This document shows positions 45,327 through 62,266 of a stretch of 64,000 nucleotides of DNA, piece after piece. The stretch is from Dickeya zeae NCPPB 2538 (GTDB lineage: Bacteria > Pseudomonadota > Gammaproteobacteria > Enterobacterales > Enterobacteriaceae): assembly GCF_000406165.1 (NCBI RefSeq), contig NZ_CM001977.1, positions 2,989,064 to 3,053,063 of the forward strand, written 5' to 3'. The first letter of the stretch is position 1. The number at the start of each line of letters is the position of its first letter. The translations under genes and the position numbers were made by a program. The notes under the pieces were generated by a model. It did not search any database, was not told the origin of the DNA, and saw only the letters and a list, made by a program, of their open reading frames with translations.

Positions 45327-45682
45327 AAGTCCGTTTTCCGAGCATGATAATGAGTAAGTACGCCTTCTCACGATCCAATGAAAAGGAAAGCAAGCCTCCT
45401 GACATCGGACGTCAAAGGCAGCCTTAAGGTCTTCATGACCTGTTTTTGTATAGATAAAGAATCTCGTCGTTCTCAACAGAACAACACATTAACTTTATTA
45501 CACTTATTATGCTTTCGATACACAGTGATGAATCATGATTAACAAAACATGACATAGCTGCTGTGTGTTTTACTTTGAAAAAACGATGAACATGTCTGAG
45601 ACCAAAAAATCAGCATGGTTAACTGATCATTTTCACCCCAGGAAATCATTAAGAGATATTAACCATCCCACTCAATCGTATT
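45327..45682. other. spacer between svx and the FepB-like gene
   Basis: The divergent spacer is AT-rich between 45470 and 45680 and contains no supported gene. It must contain the svx promoter. A half match to a KdgR-like AATGAAAA element near 45378 is too weak to call. Confidence 0.5.
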
Positions 45683-45701
45683 GAATATGATACGCATTAT
45701 C
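45683..45701 (+). promoter_or_regulatory. Fur box upstream of the FepB-like gene
   Basis: GAATATGATACGCATTATC matches 15 of 19 positions of the Fur consensus GATAATGATAATCATTATC. It lies 41 bases upstream of the start codon, as expected for iron repression. Confidence 0.8.
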
Positions 45702-45742
45702 GATAACCTTGCGGCACATTTTGATGCTCGACAGGTAATCGT

Positions 45743-46789
45743 ATGGTGGGATCAGGCAAGTGCGCGCAAAGCGTGCCATCAGGGAATAAACAACAGGGTT
45801 ACCTACCCTGGCTGCTGGGGTTACTGGCAATGCTGCTGGTTGGTTGCGACAACGCCGCCTCCCCAACGCCAACACCCCCGGCGTCAGCGTCCGTGGGCTG
45901 GCCCCGTACGGTACCAACGCCGAAAGGGCCGCTCACACTCACACACCCGCCACAGCGTATCGTTTCCACCAGTGTCACCCTCAGCGGCACACTACTGGCT
46001 ATCAATGCGCCGCTGGTTGGCTCGGGTGCCACCAGCCCTGATACCATCGTGGCTGACGAGCAAGGGTTCTTTCGTCAGTGGAGTGCCGAGGCAAAAGCCC
46101 GCCACGTCAAACCGCTCTATATCACCGAACCGAATGCAGAGGCGATTGCCGCGGCCGCACCGGACATGATCATTATTGCCGCTACTGGCGGTGACTCTGC
46201 CCTGAAGCTGTATGAACAGCTTTCGGCCATCGCGCCGACGCTGGTGGTGGATTACGGTGACAAAAGCTGGCAACAACTGGCTGACTATCTGGGTGCAGCC
46301 ACCGGTCACGAAACCGATGCCCGCCAGGTGACTGAGCGTTTCGAACAGCGGGTGCAGGCGGTGAAACAGGCGATTCAGTTGCCGCCGCAACCCGTGTCGG
46401 CGCTGGTGTATTACGAAGACGGTCGGGGCGTTAACCTATGGACACCCTCGTCCGCACAGGGGCAATTGCTCCATGAACTCGGGTTCCAGTTAGCCTCGCT
46501 GCCAGACAACCTGCCTACCGAAACGCGAATGGGCAAACGGCAAGATATTGTGCAAATCTCCGGTGAGAATATGGCTGCCAGCCTCAACGGCCAGTCACTG
46601 TTGCTGTTCGCCACTGACGAGAATAGCGTGAAGCGAGTCATCGACAACCCATTCCTCAGTCACCTCGATCCGGTCATGCAGCACCGTGTCTGGGCGATGG
46701 GCCCGGATACCTTCCGACTCGATTATTACAGCGCCAGCAACATGCTGGACCAGGTCGAACACCATTTTCGTCGGCCAGCGGCTCACTGA
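45743..46789 (+). CDS. fepB: ferric-catecholate ABC transporter binding lipoprotein (FepB/CbuB-like)
   Basis: The 348-residue cluster A binding protein receives ferric siderophore from the outer-membrane receptor. An N-terminal hydrophobic segment ends in a lipobox LVGC (residues 32-35), so it appears to be a lipoprotein. The FepB/BtuF-like fold follows, with PQRIVSTSVTLSGTLLAINAPLVGSG (start shown in part) and an ITEPNAEAIAAAAPDMIII segment. In Dickeya dadantii the ferric-chrysobactin permease is called CbuBCDG; by location this would be CbuB. It is convergent with the EntS-like gene, sharing the terminator at 46811. Confidence 0.87.
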   Translation: MVGSGKCAQSVPSGNKQQGYLPWLLGLLAMLLVGCDNAASPTPTPPASASVGWPRTVPTPKGPLTLTHPPQRIVSTSVTLSGTLLAINAPLVGSGATSPDTIVADEQGFFRQWSAEAKARHVKPLYITEPNAEAIAAAAPDMIIIAATGGDSALKLYEQLSAIAPTLVVDYGDKSWQQLADYLGAATGHETDARQVTERFEQRVQAVKQAIQLPPQPVSALVYYEDGRGVNLWTPSSAQGQLLHELGFQLASLPDNLPTETRMGKRQDIVQISGENMAASLNGQSLLLFATDENSVKRVIDNPFLSHLDPVMQHRVWAMGPDTFRLDYYSASNMLDQVEHHFRRPAAH

Positions 46790-46810
46790 CCGACAGTATG
46801 GAGCACACGG

Positions 46811-46839
46811 CGACGCGTTACCCTTCCTGTAACGCGTCG
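46811..46839. terminator. hairpin shared by convergent fepB- and entS-like genes
   Basis: CGACGCGTTAC / GTAACGCGTCG is a perfect 11-bp stem with a seven-base loop. It spans the stop codon of the EntS-like gene (46818-46820). The T-rich tail (GGTTGTTTCC) fits termination of the rightward gene. Confidence 0.7.
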
Positions 46840-48101
46840 TCGGTTGTTTCCTCTTCACGCTGTGTTTCCACCGGTTCGCCAAAACGGCATTGTCGTAGTG
46901 GGCGCACCAGCAATGTTATCAGTGCCCCCAACGCAGTCGCCGCCGCGCCGAACGCCAGAATGCTGGTCGCAGGCACCAGGAGTTTGCCCATCAGCCCCAG
47001 AATCAACGCGCCAACGGAATCGCCGGTGACATCCTGCGCGGTACCGAGGCTATTAACCCGGCCCAACAGGTGATCCGGCGTGTGGCTCTGAATCAGGGTG
47101 AACTGCAACAACGAGGTGATCGCGTTGAAATAGCCATAACAAACCAACGCCAACAACGCTGGCAACAAATGGCTGAACAGCCCCAGCGACCCCACCGCCA
47201 GAAACGCCCCGGTCGCACACCCCAGCAGAATACGCCCCGGCCGCTGCACACCCGATACCCAACCACTGGTAAACGCCCCCAGCATGGCACCCAACGGTAC
47301 GGCAGAATACATTAACCCGACCGCCGATGGCCCGGCGTGGTATGTATCACCCGCCAGCGCCGGGAACAGCACCCGCATGGCACCGACCACGCTCACCAGC
47401 ATTCCCAGCAACACCACACACCCCACCACCGGGTGCGCGCAAACGAAACGCACCCCGCCAGCCAGCGCCTGCAACGGGTGCTCCGGCTTACCCGGTGCTG
47501 GTTTCATGGTCGGCAGTCGCACCAGTGGGATCAAAGTCGCCAGCGTACCGGCCGCCGCCACCGCGAAATTCCAGCCGACGCCACCAGCGACAATGATCAC
47601 ACCGCCCAGTGCGGGGGACAAAATGGCCCCCAGTCGTACCGTCAACATGGTCAGCGCCCCAGCCGCCGGTAAATTTTCCCGACCGACCAACAACGGGATC
47701 ACCGCCATCAACGCGGTCATCCCCAGTGCACCGAAAAAGCCGTCCCAGGCCGCCAGCACGTAGAGCGCCAGCAATGACGGCGAGCCGGAAAACGCGTTCA
47801 GGCTCAGTGCCACAAACCCTATCCCACAGGTGCCACGGGCAAACAAAATCAGTTTGCGGCGATCAAAGCGATCCGCCAGTACCCCGCCCAACATCAGCCC
47901 GATAAACATACCGATGCCATCCAATGCCACCGCCATACCGACCTGTAACGTAGAGCCGGTCATCGCCTGAATCTGCACCGGTACACCAACGGTCAGCATA
48001 CCGAGTGCAAACACCGACAACATGCGGGCCATAAAAATGGCGCGAAAATGTGCGTTCTGCCTGAGCAGGCTGAAGTCGAGAAAAAAAGAAGATTTAGCCA
48101 T
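46818..48101 (-). CDS. entS: MFS siderophore exporter, EntS-like
   Basis: The 427-residue protein has 12 membrane helices and the EntS-type opening FRAIFMARMLSVFALGMLTV, the GGVLADRFDRRKLIL loop (MFS motif A) and ARGTCGIGFVALSLNA. EntS exports enterobactin in E. coli; here it would export the chrysobactin-type product. The start at MAKSSFFLDFSLL (48101) fits EntS; the frame remains open to 48194. It is divergent from the FepD-like gene across a Fur-box region. Confidence 0.9.
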   Translation of the reverse strand: MAKSSFFLDFSLLRQNAHFRAIFMARMLSVFALGMLTVGVPVQIQAMTGSTLQVGMAVALDGIGMFIGLMLGGVLADRFDRRKLILFARGTCGIGFVALSLNAFSGSPSLLALYVLAAWDGFFGALGMTALMAVIPLLVGRENLPAAGALTMLTVRLGAILSPALGGVIIVAGGVGWNFAVAAAGTLATLIPLVRLPTMKPAPGKPEHPLQALAGGVRFVCAHPVVGCVVLLGMLVSVVGAMRVLFPALAGDTYHAGPSAVGLMYSAVPLGAMLGAFTSGWVSGVQRPGRILLGCATGAFLAVGSLGLFSHLLPALLALVCYGYFNAITSLLQFTLIQSHTPDHLLGRVNSLGTAQDVTGDSVGALILGLMGKLLVPATSILAFGAAATALGALITLLVRPLRQCRFGEPVETQREEETTDDALQEG

Positions 48102-48289
48102 GAGTGTTGGTTGAATTCCTGTCTTTAATAAAAATGCGGCCGCCGCCGCACAACAGCGCCGCCAGTAGCGACCTGAAAACGGCATACCCGGCAAGGTGCA
48201 AGACGTTAATCCTGTGGTAAACGCCCTTAACCCGGCGTCAGGTCAATGTCTTTACCAAAACCTCAATGTTACCCTAGTCATGCCATAAC

Positions 48290-48314
48290 ATTAATGATAA
48301 TAATAATCATATGC
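48290..48314. promoter_or_regulatory. two overlapping Fur boxes between entS and fepD
   Basis: ATTAATGATAATAATAATC (48290) and GATAATAATAATCATATGC (48296) each match the Fur 19-mer at 15 positions and overlap with a six-base offset, the classical extended Fur arrangement. They lie between the divergent exporter and permease genes and can repress both. Confidence 0.88.
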
Positions 48315-48340
48315 ATTATTTAATAAAGCAGTTCTTATCA

Positions 48341-49378
48341 ATGCGTTCATCTCTTGGTGGTCAGGCGACCGTCCTGCCGTACACATCGTCATCGTTAACC
48401 GGGCGTCGGCTCGGTGGCGTACTACCTTGTCTGCTGTTGCTAGCTTTGGTGTGTCTCGCCAGCCTGATGTTGGGTGCCCGCGCCATCGCGCCGGAGGTCG
48501 TCTGGCAGAGTCTGGCCGGTCACACGCAAGGTCCGGACAGCATCATCGTTTTACAGGCGCGGCTACCACGCACACTGGCCGGTATTCTGGTCGGCATGGC
48601 GCTGGGTGCCGCCGGGGCGGTGATGCAAGCGCTGACTCGCAACCCGCTGGCCGACCCTGGCATCCTCGGTGTTAACGCCGGTGCCAGTTTCGCCATCGTG
48701 CTCGGCATTAGCGTGTTCGGGATTACCGGTATGGCATCGTGGCTGGGGTTTGCCTGGCTCGGCGTGTTGGCAGCCAGCCTGATGGTATGGATCATCGGTA
48801 CACTGAGCGGCGGTCGGGTGAATCCAATACGCCTGACGCTGGCCGGTGTGGCGCTGAGCGCCGTGTTGTCGGGGTTTACCTCATCACTGTCGCTGCTCAA
48901 TCCACACACCTTTGATCAGTTACGCCTGTGGGAAGCCGGTACGCTGGATATCCGTTCCCTAAGCAACATTGCCTGGGTCACGCCCATCGTACTGCTGGGC
49001 TGCGCACTGGCTTTTTTGGCCGCTCGTTCATTGAATACCCTCAGTATGGGGGATGACCTCGCGACGGCACTCGGCACCCGTGTGGGGGTCATTCGTGTGA
49101 TGGCGATGCTGTCGGTGATGCTGCTGTGTGGCTCCGCTACCGCGCTAACCGGCCCGATTGGCTTTGTCGGCCTGATGATCCCTCACATCGCACGTGGCTG
49201 GGCCGGTCCGGATCAACGCTGGATTCTGCTCTATTCCCTGCTGTTCGCCCCCATACTGTTGCTCTGCGCTGATATTGTCGGCCGCCTGTTGGTAGCGGGT
49301 GAATTGCGGGTTTCTATTGTCACCGCCTTTATCGGTGCGCCGGTGCTGATCTGGCTGGTACGCCAGCGCAAGTTTTAG
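48341..49378 (+). CDS. fepD: ferric-catecholate ABC transporter permease (FepD/CbuD-like)
   Basis: FecCD-family inner-membrane permease of about 345 residues with ten predicted helices. Family segments include RLPRTLAGILVGMALGAAGAVMQ, NPLADPGILGVNAGAS and the ATPase-coupling GPIGFVGLMIPHIARG. I chose the ATG at 48341 because the alternative at 48311 falls inside the Fur-box region; neither has a strong ribosome-binding site. It is the first gene of fepDGC and pairs with FepG. Confidence 0.9.
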   Translation: MRSSLGGQATVLPYTSSSLTGRRLGGVLPCLLLLALVCLASLMLGARAIAPEVVWQSLAGHTQGPDSIIVLQARLPRTLAGILVGMALGAAGAVMQALTRNPLADPGILGVNAGASFAIVLGISVFGITGMASWLGFAWLGVLAASLMVWIIGTLSGGRVNPIRLTLAGVALSAVLSGFTSSLSLLNPHTFDQLRLWEAGTLDIRSLSNIAWVTPIVLLGCALAFLAARSLNTLSMGDDLATALGTRVGVIRVMAMLSVMLLCGSATALTGPIGFVGLMIPHIARGWAGPDQRWILLYSLLFAPILLLCADIVGRLLVAGELRVSIVTAFIGAPVLIWLVRQRKF

Positions 49379-49388
49379 GAAACACGTT

Positions 49389-50423
49389 ATGTCTACCCAA
49401 ACTCTGTTCCTGCGCACGACTTCTGGTTTGATTAGCGGTCGATTACCGCTGCGCGCATTGTGGGTCAATCTCTCGCTGCTGTTGGTCTGCGTCGCCCTGC
49501 TGACGCTGGCAGTCAGCCTCGGCACCCTGCCGCTGTCAGCCGTCACCGTCTGGCAGGCGCTGGCTCACCACGGTGATGCCGGTACCGTGACCGTGGTCAC
49601 CCAATGGCGCGCCCCTCGGGCGATCATGGCGTTACTGTGCGGTGCTTGTCTTGGTATCAGCGGTGCTATTTTCCAGTCCCTGACGCGCAACCCATTGGGT
49701 AGCCCGGACGTCGTGGGGTTTAACACCGGTGCCTATACCGGTGCGCTGGTCACGATCATTGTGCTGCACGGCAGCTATTACCAGATTGCCGGAGGTGCCA
49801 TGTTGGGTGGTCTGGCAACCGCGTTACTGGTGTATCTGCTGGCCTGGCGGCAGGGTATCAGCGGTTTTCGGTTGATTATCGTCGGGATCGCGGTCAGTGC
49901 CGTGTTGTCGGCGTTCAATACCTGGTTGATGATCACCGGCGCGCTGGAAACGGTGATGAGCGCCGCCTTGTGGGGAGCTGGTTCGTTGAACGGTATGACC
50001 TGGGCCAAAGCCATGCCAGCGTTACTGGTAATGCCGCTGACTGTACTGGCGACGCTATTACTGGCGCGGCGCTTGCAACTGCTGGAAATGGGCGATGACA
50101 GCGCCAGAGCGCTGGGGGTCAATGCACAGGCCAGCCGATTGTGGCTGATGCTGTGCGGCATCGTGTTGATTGCGGTGGTCACGGCCAGTGCCGGGCCGGT
50201 TTCCTTTATCGCACTGGCCGCACCGCAGATAGCACGCCGCCTGACTCGTGCCAGCACTATGCCGCTGTGCGCTGCCGCACTGGTCGGCAGCGTGCTGCTA
50301 CTGGCAGCGGATATTGTCGCTCAGCATCTGTTTACCGGTCGGCAATTGCCTGTCGGCTCGGTGACGGTCAGCATTGGCGGGCTGTATCTGATCGGATTGC
50401 TGATCCGTGAATCGCGTCGCTAA
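49389..50423 (+). CDS. fepG: ferric-catecholate ABC transporter permease (FepG/CbuG-like)
   Basis: Second FecCD-family permease, 344 residues, with QWRAPRAIMALLCGACLGISG, NPLGSPDVVGFNTGAYTG and AGPVSFIALAAPQIARRL, the FepG-type versions of the family motifs. It forms the channel together with FepD. TAGGAAA lies upstream of the start and the gap to fepD is 10 bases. Confidence 0.92.
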   Translation: MSTQTLFLRTTSGLISGRLPLRALWVNLSLLLVCVALLTLAVSLGTLPLSAVTVWQALAHHGDAGTVTVVTQWRAPRAIMALLCGACLGISGAIFQSLTRNPLGSPDVVGFNTGAYTGALVTIIVLHGSYYQIAGGAMLGGLATALLVYLLAWRQGISGFRLIIVGIAVSAVLSAFNTWLMITGALETVMSAALWGAGSLNGMTWAKAMPALLVMPLTVLATLLLARRLQLLEMGDDSARALGVNAQASRLWLMLCGIVLIAVVTASAGPVSFIALAAPQIARRLTRASTMPLCAAALVGSVLLLAADIVAQHLFTGRQLPVGSVTVSIGGLYLIGLLIRESRR

Positions 50424-50470
50424 TCCGCCCCTTTAATTTACCTGTAATTTGCCTGTAAAGAGTGATTCGG

Positions 50471-51268
50471 ATGACACAGCTTTTACACGCCGAGCAGTTA
50501 ACGCTGGGCTACGACAACAACATTATCGCCCGCAATTTGAGCGTGGCGATCCCGGCAGGAAAATTCAGCGTCATCATCGGCCCCAACGCCTGCGGCAAAT
50601 CCACCCTGCTGCGGGCGCTATGCCGACTGCTCAAACCGATGGCGGGCGACGTGTTACTGGACGGTACCAGCATCCACCGCATTCCCACCAAAACGCTGGC
50701 CCGGCAGTTGGGTCTGCTGCCACAGCACGCTATCGTGCCGGATAACATCACCGTGATGGATTTGGTCGCGCGCGGCCGCTACCCGCATCAAACGCTACTG
50801 CGCCAGTGGAGTGAGGCGGATCAAGTGGCGGTGGAACAGGCGATGGTGGCGACTAACGTCAGCGAACTGGCAGAACGCAGCGTCGATGAACTGTCTGGCG
50901 GCCAGCGTCAACGGGTGTGGATTGCGATGGTGCTGGCACAACAAACACCGCTGTTATTGCTGGATGAACCGACCACCTGGCTGGATATCGCCCATCAAAT
51001 TGACCTGCTCGATCTGTTTCGGGAACTGAACCAGCAGCATGACCGCACACTGGTGGCGGTACTGCACGACCTCAATCAAGCCTGCCGCTACGCCGATCAC
51101 CTTATCGTGATGCGCGCAGGCACCGTCATGGCGCAGGGTGCCCCCGCTGATGTCATCACCGCCGAACTGGTGCAGGCAGTATTCGGCATGGCTTGTGTCA
51201 TTATCGACGACCCGGTTTCCCACACCCCCCTTATCGTCCCCTGCGGCCGCCATCACCCAGCCCCTTAA
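50471..51268 (+). CDS. fepC: ferric-catecholate ABC transporter ATPase (FepC/CbuC-like)
   Basis: The 265-residue ATPase has Walker A GPNACGKST, signature LSGGQRQRVWIAMVLAQ, Walker B LLLLDEPTTWLD and the switch His in LHDLNQACRYADH, all in the FepC style. The ATG at 50471 is preferred over the GTG at 50462. It powers FepDG and is the last gene of the rightward operon. Confidence 0.94.
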   Translation: MTQLLHAEQLTLGYDNNIIARNLSVAIPAGKFSVIIGPNACGKSTLLRALCRLLKPMAGDVLLDGTSIHRIPTKTLARQLGLLPQHAIVPDNITVMDLVARGRYPHQTLLRQWSEADQVAVEQAMVATNVSELAERSVDELSGGQRQRVWIAMVLAQQTPLLLLDEPTTWLDIAHQIDLLDLFRELNQQHDRTLVAVLHDLNQACRYADHLIVMRAGTVMAQGAPADVITAELVQAVFGMACVIIDDPVSHTPLIVPCGRHHPAP

Positions 51269-51293
51269 AACAAACACGGTTTCTGGCATAAGA

Positions 51294-51317
51294 AATGGCC
51301 GACTATCGTCGGCCATT
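51294..51317. terminator. perfect hairpin after fepC
   Basis: AATGGCCGAC / GTCGGCCATT with a TATC loop lies 25 bases after the fepC stop. The flanks are A-rich on the left but there is no long T run on the right, so leftward termination of the NRPS transcript is as likely as rightward. Confidence 0.65.
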
Positions 51318-51370
51318 CAGATTACTGACAGACAGCTTGATTATCGGTGAGTAGGTCTTCTGGCGTCCCA

Positions 51371-51560
51371 AACAGTGCTGAGGTGGGCGACTTCGCCGGG
51401 TGAGCCGCATGGACGCGGCGAAAGCCCGTGCCGCGCCGGGAGCGCGTCACGGGCGGCCCGAACAGCGAAGGCGAACGCCGAAGGTAGCGCGCAGCGCCAC
51501 TGTTTAGCCACCAAGCCAGTGGTCAAGGAGAGGTGGCGTTTGAACCTCTCCTTGTCGTGC
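51371..51560. repeat. multi-hairpin GC-rich intergenic element
   Basis: This roughly 190-bp block between the fepC and NRPS 3' ends is packed with perfect inverted repeats: 51386-51397, 51404-51419, 51424-51454 (GCCCGTG/CACGGGC with inner GCGC pairing), 51470-51479, 51497-51522 (CCACTG/CAGTGG) and 51525-51553 (AAGGAGAGG/CCTCTCCTT). A long-range pair, AACAGTG at 51371 and CACTGTT at 51498, could close the first part. Both strands carry short open frames (78 and 64 codons), but the density of hairpins suggests a structural repeat or RNA, not a gene. I have the impression that related blocks recur in Dickeya genomes; this needs a search. Confidence 0.65.
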
Positions 51561-51635
51561 GTGCGATGAAGCGGCAAAGAAATGACACCGCTTATCCCGC
51601 ACGAAACTATTCACTGACCAGGCAAACGTCACCAT

Positions 51636-60359
<8,724 letters not shown>

Positions 60360-60409
60360 GTTGTTTTCCTTACTCCGTCAACGGAAACAGTCCCGACTGG
60401 TCATGCCGG

Positions 60410-60628
60410 TTAGGCGTTTTCAGCCCGCAGGCTCGCCGGACGCATGTCCTGCCAGTGGGTTTCGGTATAGGCGATGCACGCCTCGCGGGACTGCGGCCCG
60501 TAGACCACCTGCCAGCCCGCCGGTACGGCGGCAAACTCTGGCCACAGGCTGTATTGCTGTTGCTCGTTGGTGACGACCAGAAATGTCAGACGATCATCGT
60601 CAAACGGATTAACTTGTTCCTGACTCAT
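60410..60628 (-). CDS. MbtH-like NRPS helper protein (YbdZ)
   Basis: The 72-residue protein has the MbtH family pattern NPFDDDRLTFLVVTNEQQQYSLWP and the later CIAYTETHWQDMRP segment (Trp residues that bind the A domain). MbtH proteins bind adenylation domains and are often needed for their solubility or activity. It sits between the Fes-like and NRPS genes, the same place as ybdZ in the E. coli fes-ybdZ-entF operon. Confidence 0.95.
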   Translation of the reverse strand: MSQEQVNPFDDDRLTFLVVTNEQQQYSLWPEFAAVPAGWQVVYGPQSREACIAYTETHWQDMRPASLRAENA

Positions 60629-60662
60629 TGTTGTTACCTCATGTGATAAGGGGTGCTGTGCG

Positions 60663-61955
60663 TTATCGGGTATGGGTGTGGTTCAACAACCAACGACATC
60701 CGTCCATCAACCCGCCACGCCAACACAAGGTGTCATGCCCACCGGCATACACACGCTGGTAAACCTGATGCCCTGCGGCTATCAGCGCCTCATGCATCTG
60801 TTGATTGACGAAGGCGATATCCGCCTCACGTCGTCCCGCTTCCTGAAAAATCACCAGCGGCGATGCGGCCCGGCCACCCTGCTGCACCTGGGTCACCAAC
60901 ACGCCGGGCTCCAGCGTCGCGTGCTGGTCAAAATCGGTAATGAATTGCAGATTCGGCCACCAGAACGAGCCAGATTGCGTAAGTACGCGACCGAAACGCT
61001 GCGGCCAGTGCAACCCGGCGTACAACGCCGCCAGCCCGCCATAACTCTGCCCGGCTACGACGGTGCGGTTCGGATCGTCGCTAAACGGCGTCAGGCGTGC
61101 CGCCTGCGGCAGCAATTCCTGCTGCACCGTCTGCCAGAACGCGGCATCGCACGGCAGTTCCCGACAACGGGTTTCTCCATCAATCGCGTCAATAAATAAC
61201 CAAACGGCAGGCGGGAGATTCCCCTGTGCGGTTTCCGTATCGAGAGCGCTAAAGAGCGGTGTGTCGTCAGCCCACCGCTGCCCATCCAGAATGAGACAGA
61301 GTGGCCGTTGTGCCGGTATGTCGCTCTCCCCGGTGGTGTACAGCCAGATGCGACGCTGGTTGCCGAGCTGCTCGCTCTGCCAGTCAAACACCGTCAGCCG
61401 GGCGGGGTCTGCGCCATGCGCCTCGCCTTGATCCACAGCACGCCAGGACTGCTGTGGTGGTGCACCCGGCATATGCGCCGCTGACAATTGCGTTCCCCAC
61501 GGTCGGTTCAGGTTGAGCGGATCGGCCATCGCGCAGGGGAACAGCGAACACCACCACGCCCGCTGCTGGTCATCCCGCTGTTGGTCATCGTCGCTGAATG
61601 CCGGTGGCAGTTGCGCCGCCTCAATCGGAATCAGGGAATAACTGCCACGCCAGTCGTGTTCAATCACCATCGACCAATGCCAGACATCGGTACCGGGCAG
61701 GCGCGCCAGGCTCTGCGGATCGGTACTGTGGTGATCGGTCACGCCGTTGATATCGGCATAGACCCGTTGGATAGCGGAGTGATGCTCATCGCCGTTCGGG
61801 TCACGCCAGAGAAAGGTCACGCGAACCCGCTCACTATCTTGCGTTTCCACCAGCGGCGTCCCCACGCTGGCGATCTGTTGCCACCACGCGTCATCCCCGG
61901 TTTGCGGTGATGACAACAGCGTGGCGGCGAAGCCTGACGGCTGTACTGCCGACAT
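60663..61955 (-). CDS. fes: siderophore esterase, Fes-like (CbsH-like)
   Basis: The 430-residue alpha/beta hydrolase has the N-terminal Fes domain and the nucleophile Ser304 in VVAGQSYGGLAALYAG, with catalytic His407 in YAGGHDTLCWRGGL. Fes cleaves serine ester bonds of ferric enterobactin to release iron. Chrysobactin monomer has no such ester, so the substrate may be an oligomeric, ester-linked form; the D. dadantii homologue CbsH is described as an oligopeptidase. The ATG at 61955 has AGGAGG upstream. First gene of the leftward transcript. Confidence 0.9.
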   Translation of the reverse strand: MSAVQPSGFAATLLSSPQTGDDAWWQQIASVGTPLVETQDSERVRVTFLWRDPNGDEHHSAIQRVYADINGVTDHHSTDPQSLARLPGTDVWHWSMVIEHDWRGSYSLIPIEAAQLPPAFSDDDQQRDDQQRAWWCSLFPCAMADPLNLNRPWGTQLSAAHMPGAPPQQSWRAVDQGEAHGADPARLTVFDWQSEQLGNQRRIWLYTTGESDIPAQRPLCLILDGQRWADDTPLFSALDTETAQGNLPPAVWLFIDAIDGETRCRELPCDAAFWQTVQQELLPQAARLTPFSDDPNRTVVAGQSYGGLAALYAGLHWPQRFGRVLTQSGSFWWPNLQFITDFDQHATLEPGVLVTQVQQGGRAASPLVIFQEAGRREADIAFVNQQMHEALIAAGHQVYQRVYAGGHDTLCWRGGLMDGCRWLLNHTHTR

Positions 61956-62266
61956 CAAAACCTCCTGTGTCTGCCCTTTACGTTTCACTTACATTTAGTT
62001 AACAGAACTAATGTGTCCATTCGTGAATTTACATTTATTTAGACAACGAGAATAATATTGAGAAACATTTTCATTTGCAATAATATGCAATTCCCAAAGT
62101 TTACTGGGATTTAAAAACTCGCCATCTGGTCACATATCGCTAAAAAACAAATTAACCACATGAATTTAAAGTTAATTCGATTTTTTAATGCAAAGAATGG
62201 CAAGGCCGGTGAGTACACAGCCTGATGTACACAAAAAATAAGGTCTTTCACAGGAGGGGATCTCTG
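61956..62266. other. divergent promoter region between fes and the TonB-dependent receptor
   Basis: This 311-bp AT-rich spacer holds the Fur boxes at 62054-62078 and the ribosome-binding sites of both divergent genes. No gene is supported in it. Confidence 0.7.
62054..62078. promoter_or_regulatory. overlapping Fur boxes upstream of fes and the receptor gene
   Basis: AATATTGAGAAACATTTTC (62054-62072) matches 14 of 19 positions of the Fur consensus, and a second match shifted by six bases (62060-62078) has 12. The overlap is the usual extended Fur pattern and lies between the two divergent siderophore transcripts. Confidence 0.75.

Noticed and set aside
45360..45400. KdgR box upstream of svx
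   Set aside because: Only half of the inverted repeat is present.
51341..51577. 78-codon reverse frame in the multi-hairpin element
   Set aside because: It coincides with a hairpin-packed element readable in both directions and lacks a ribosome-binding site; treated as part of the element.
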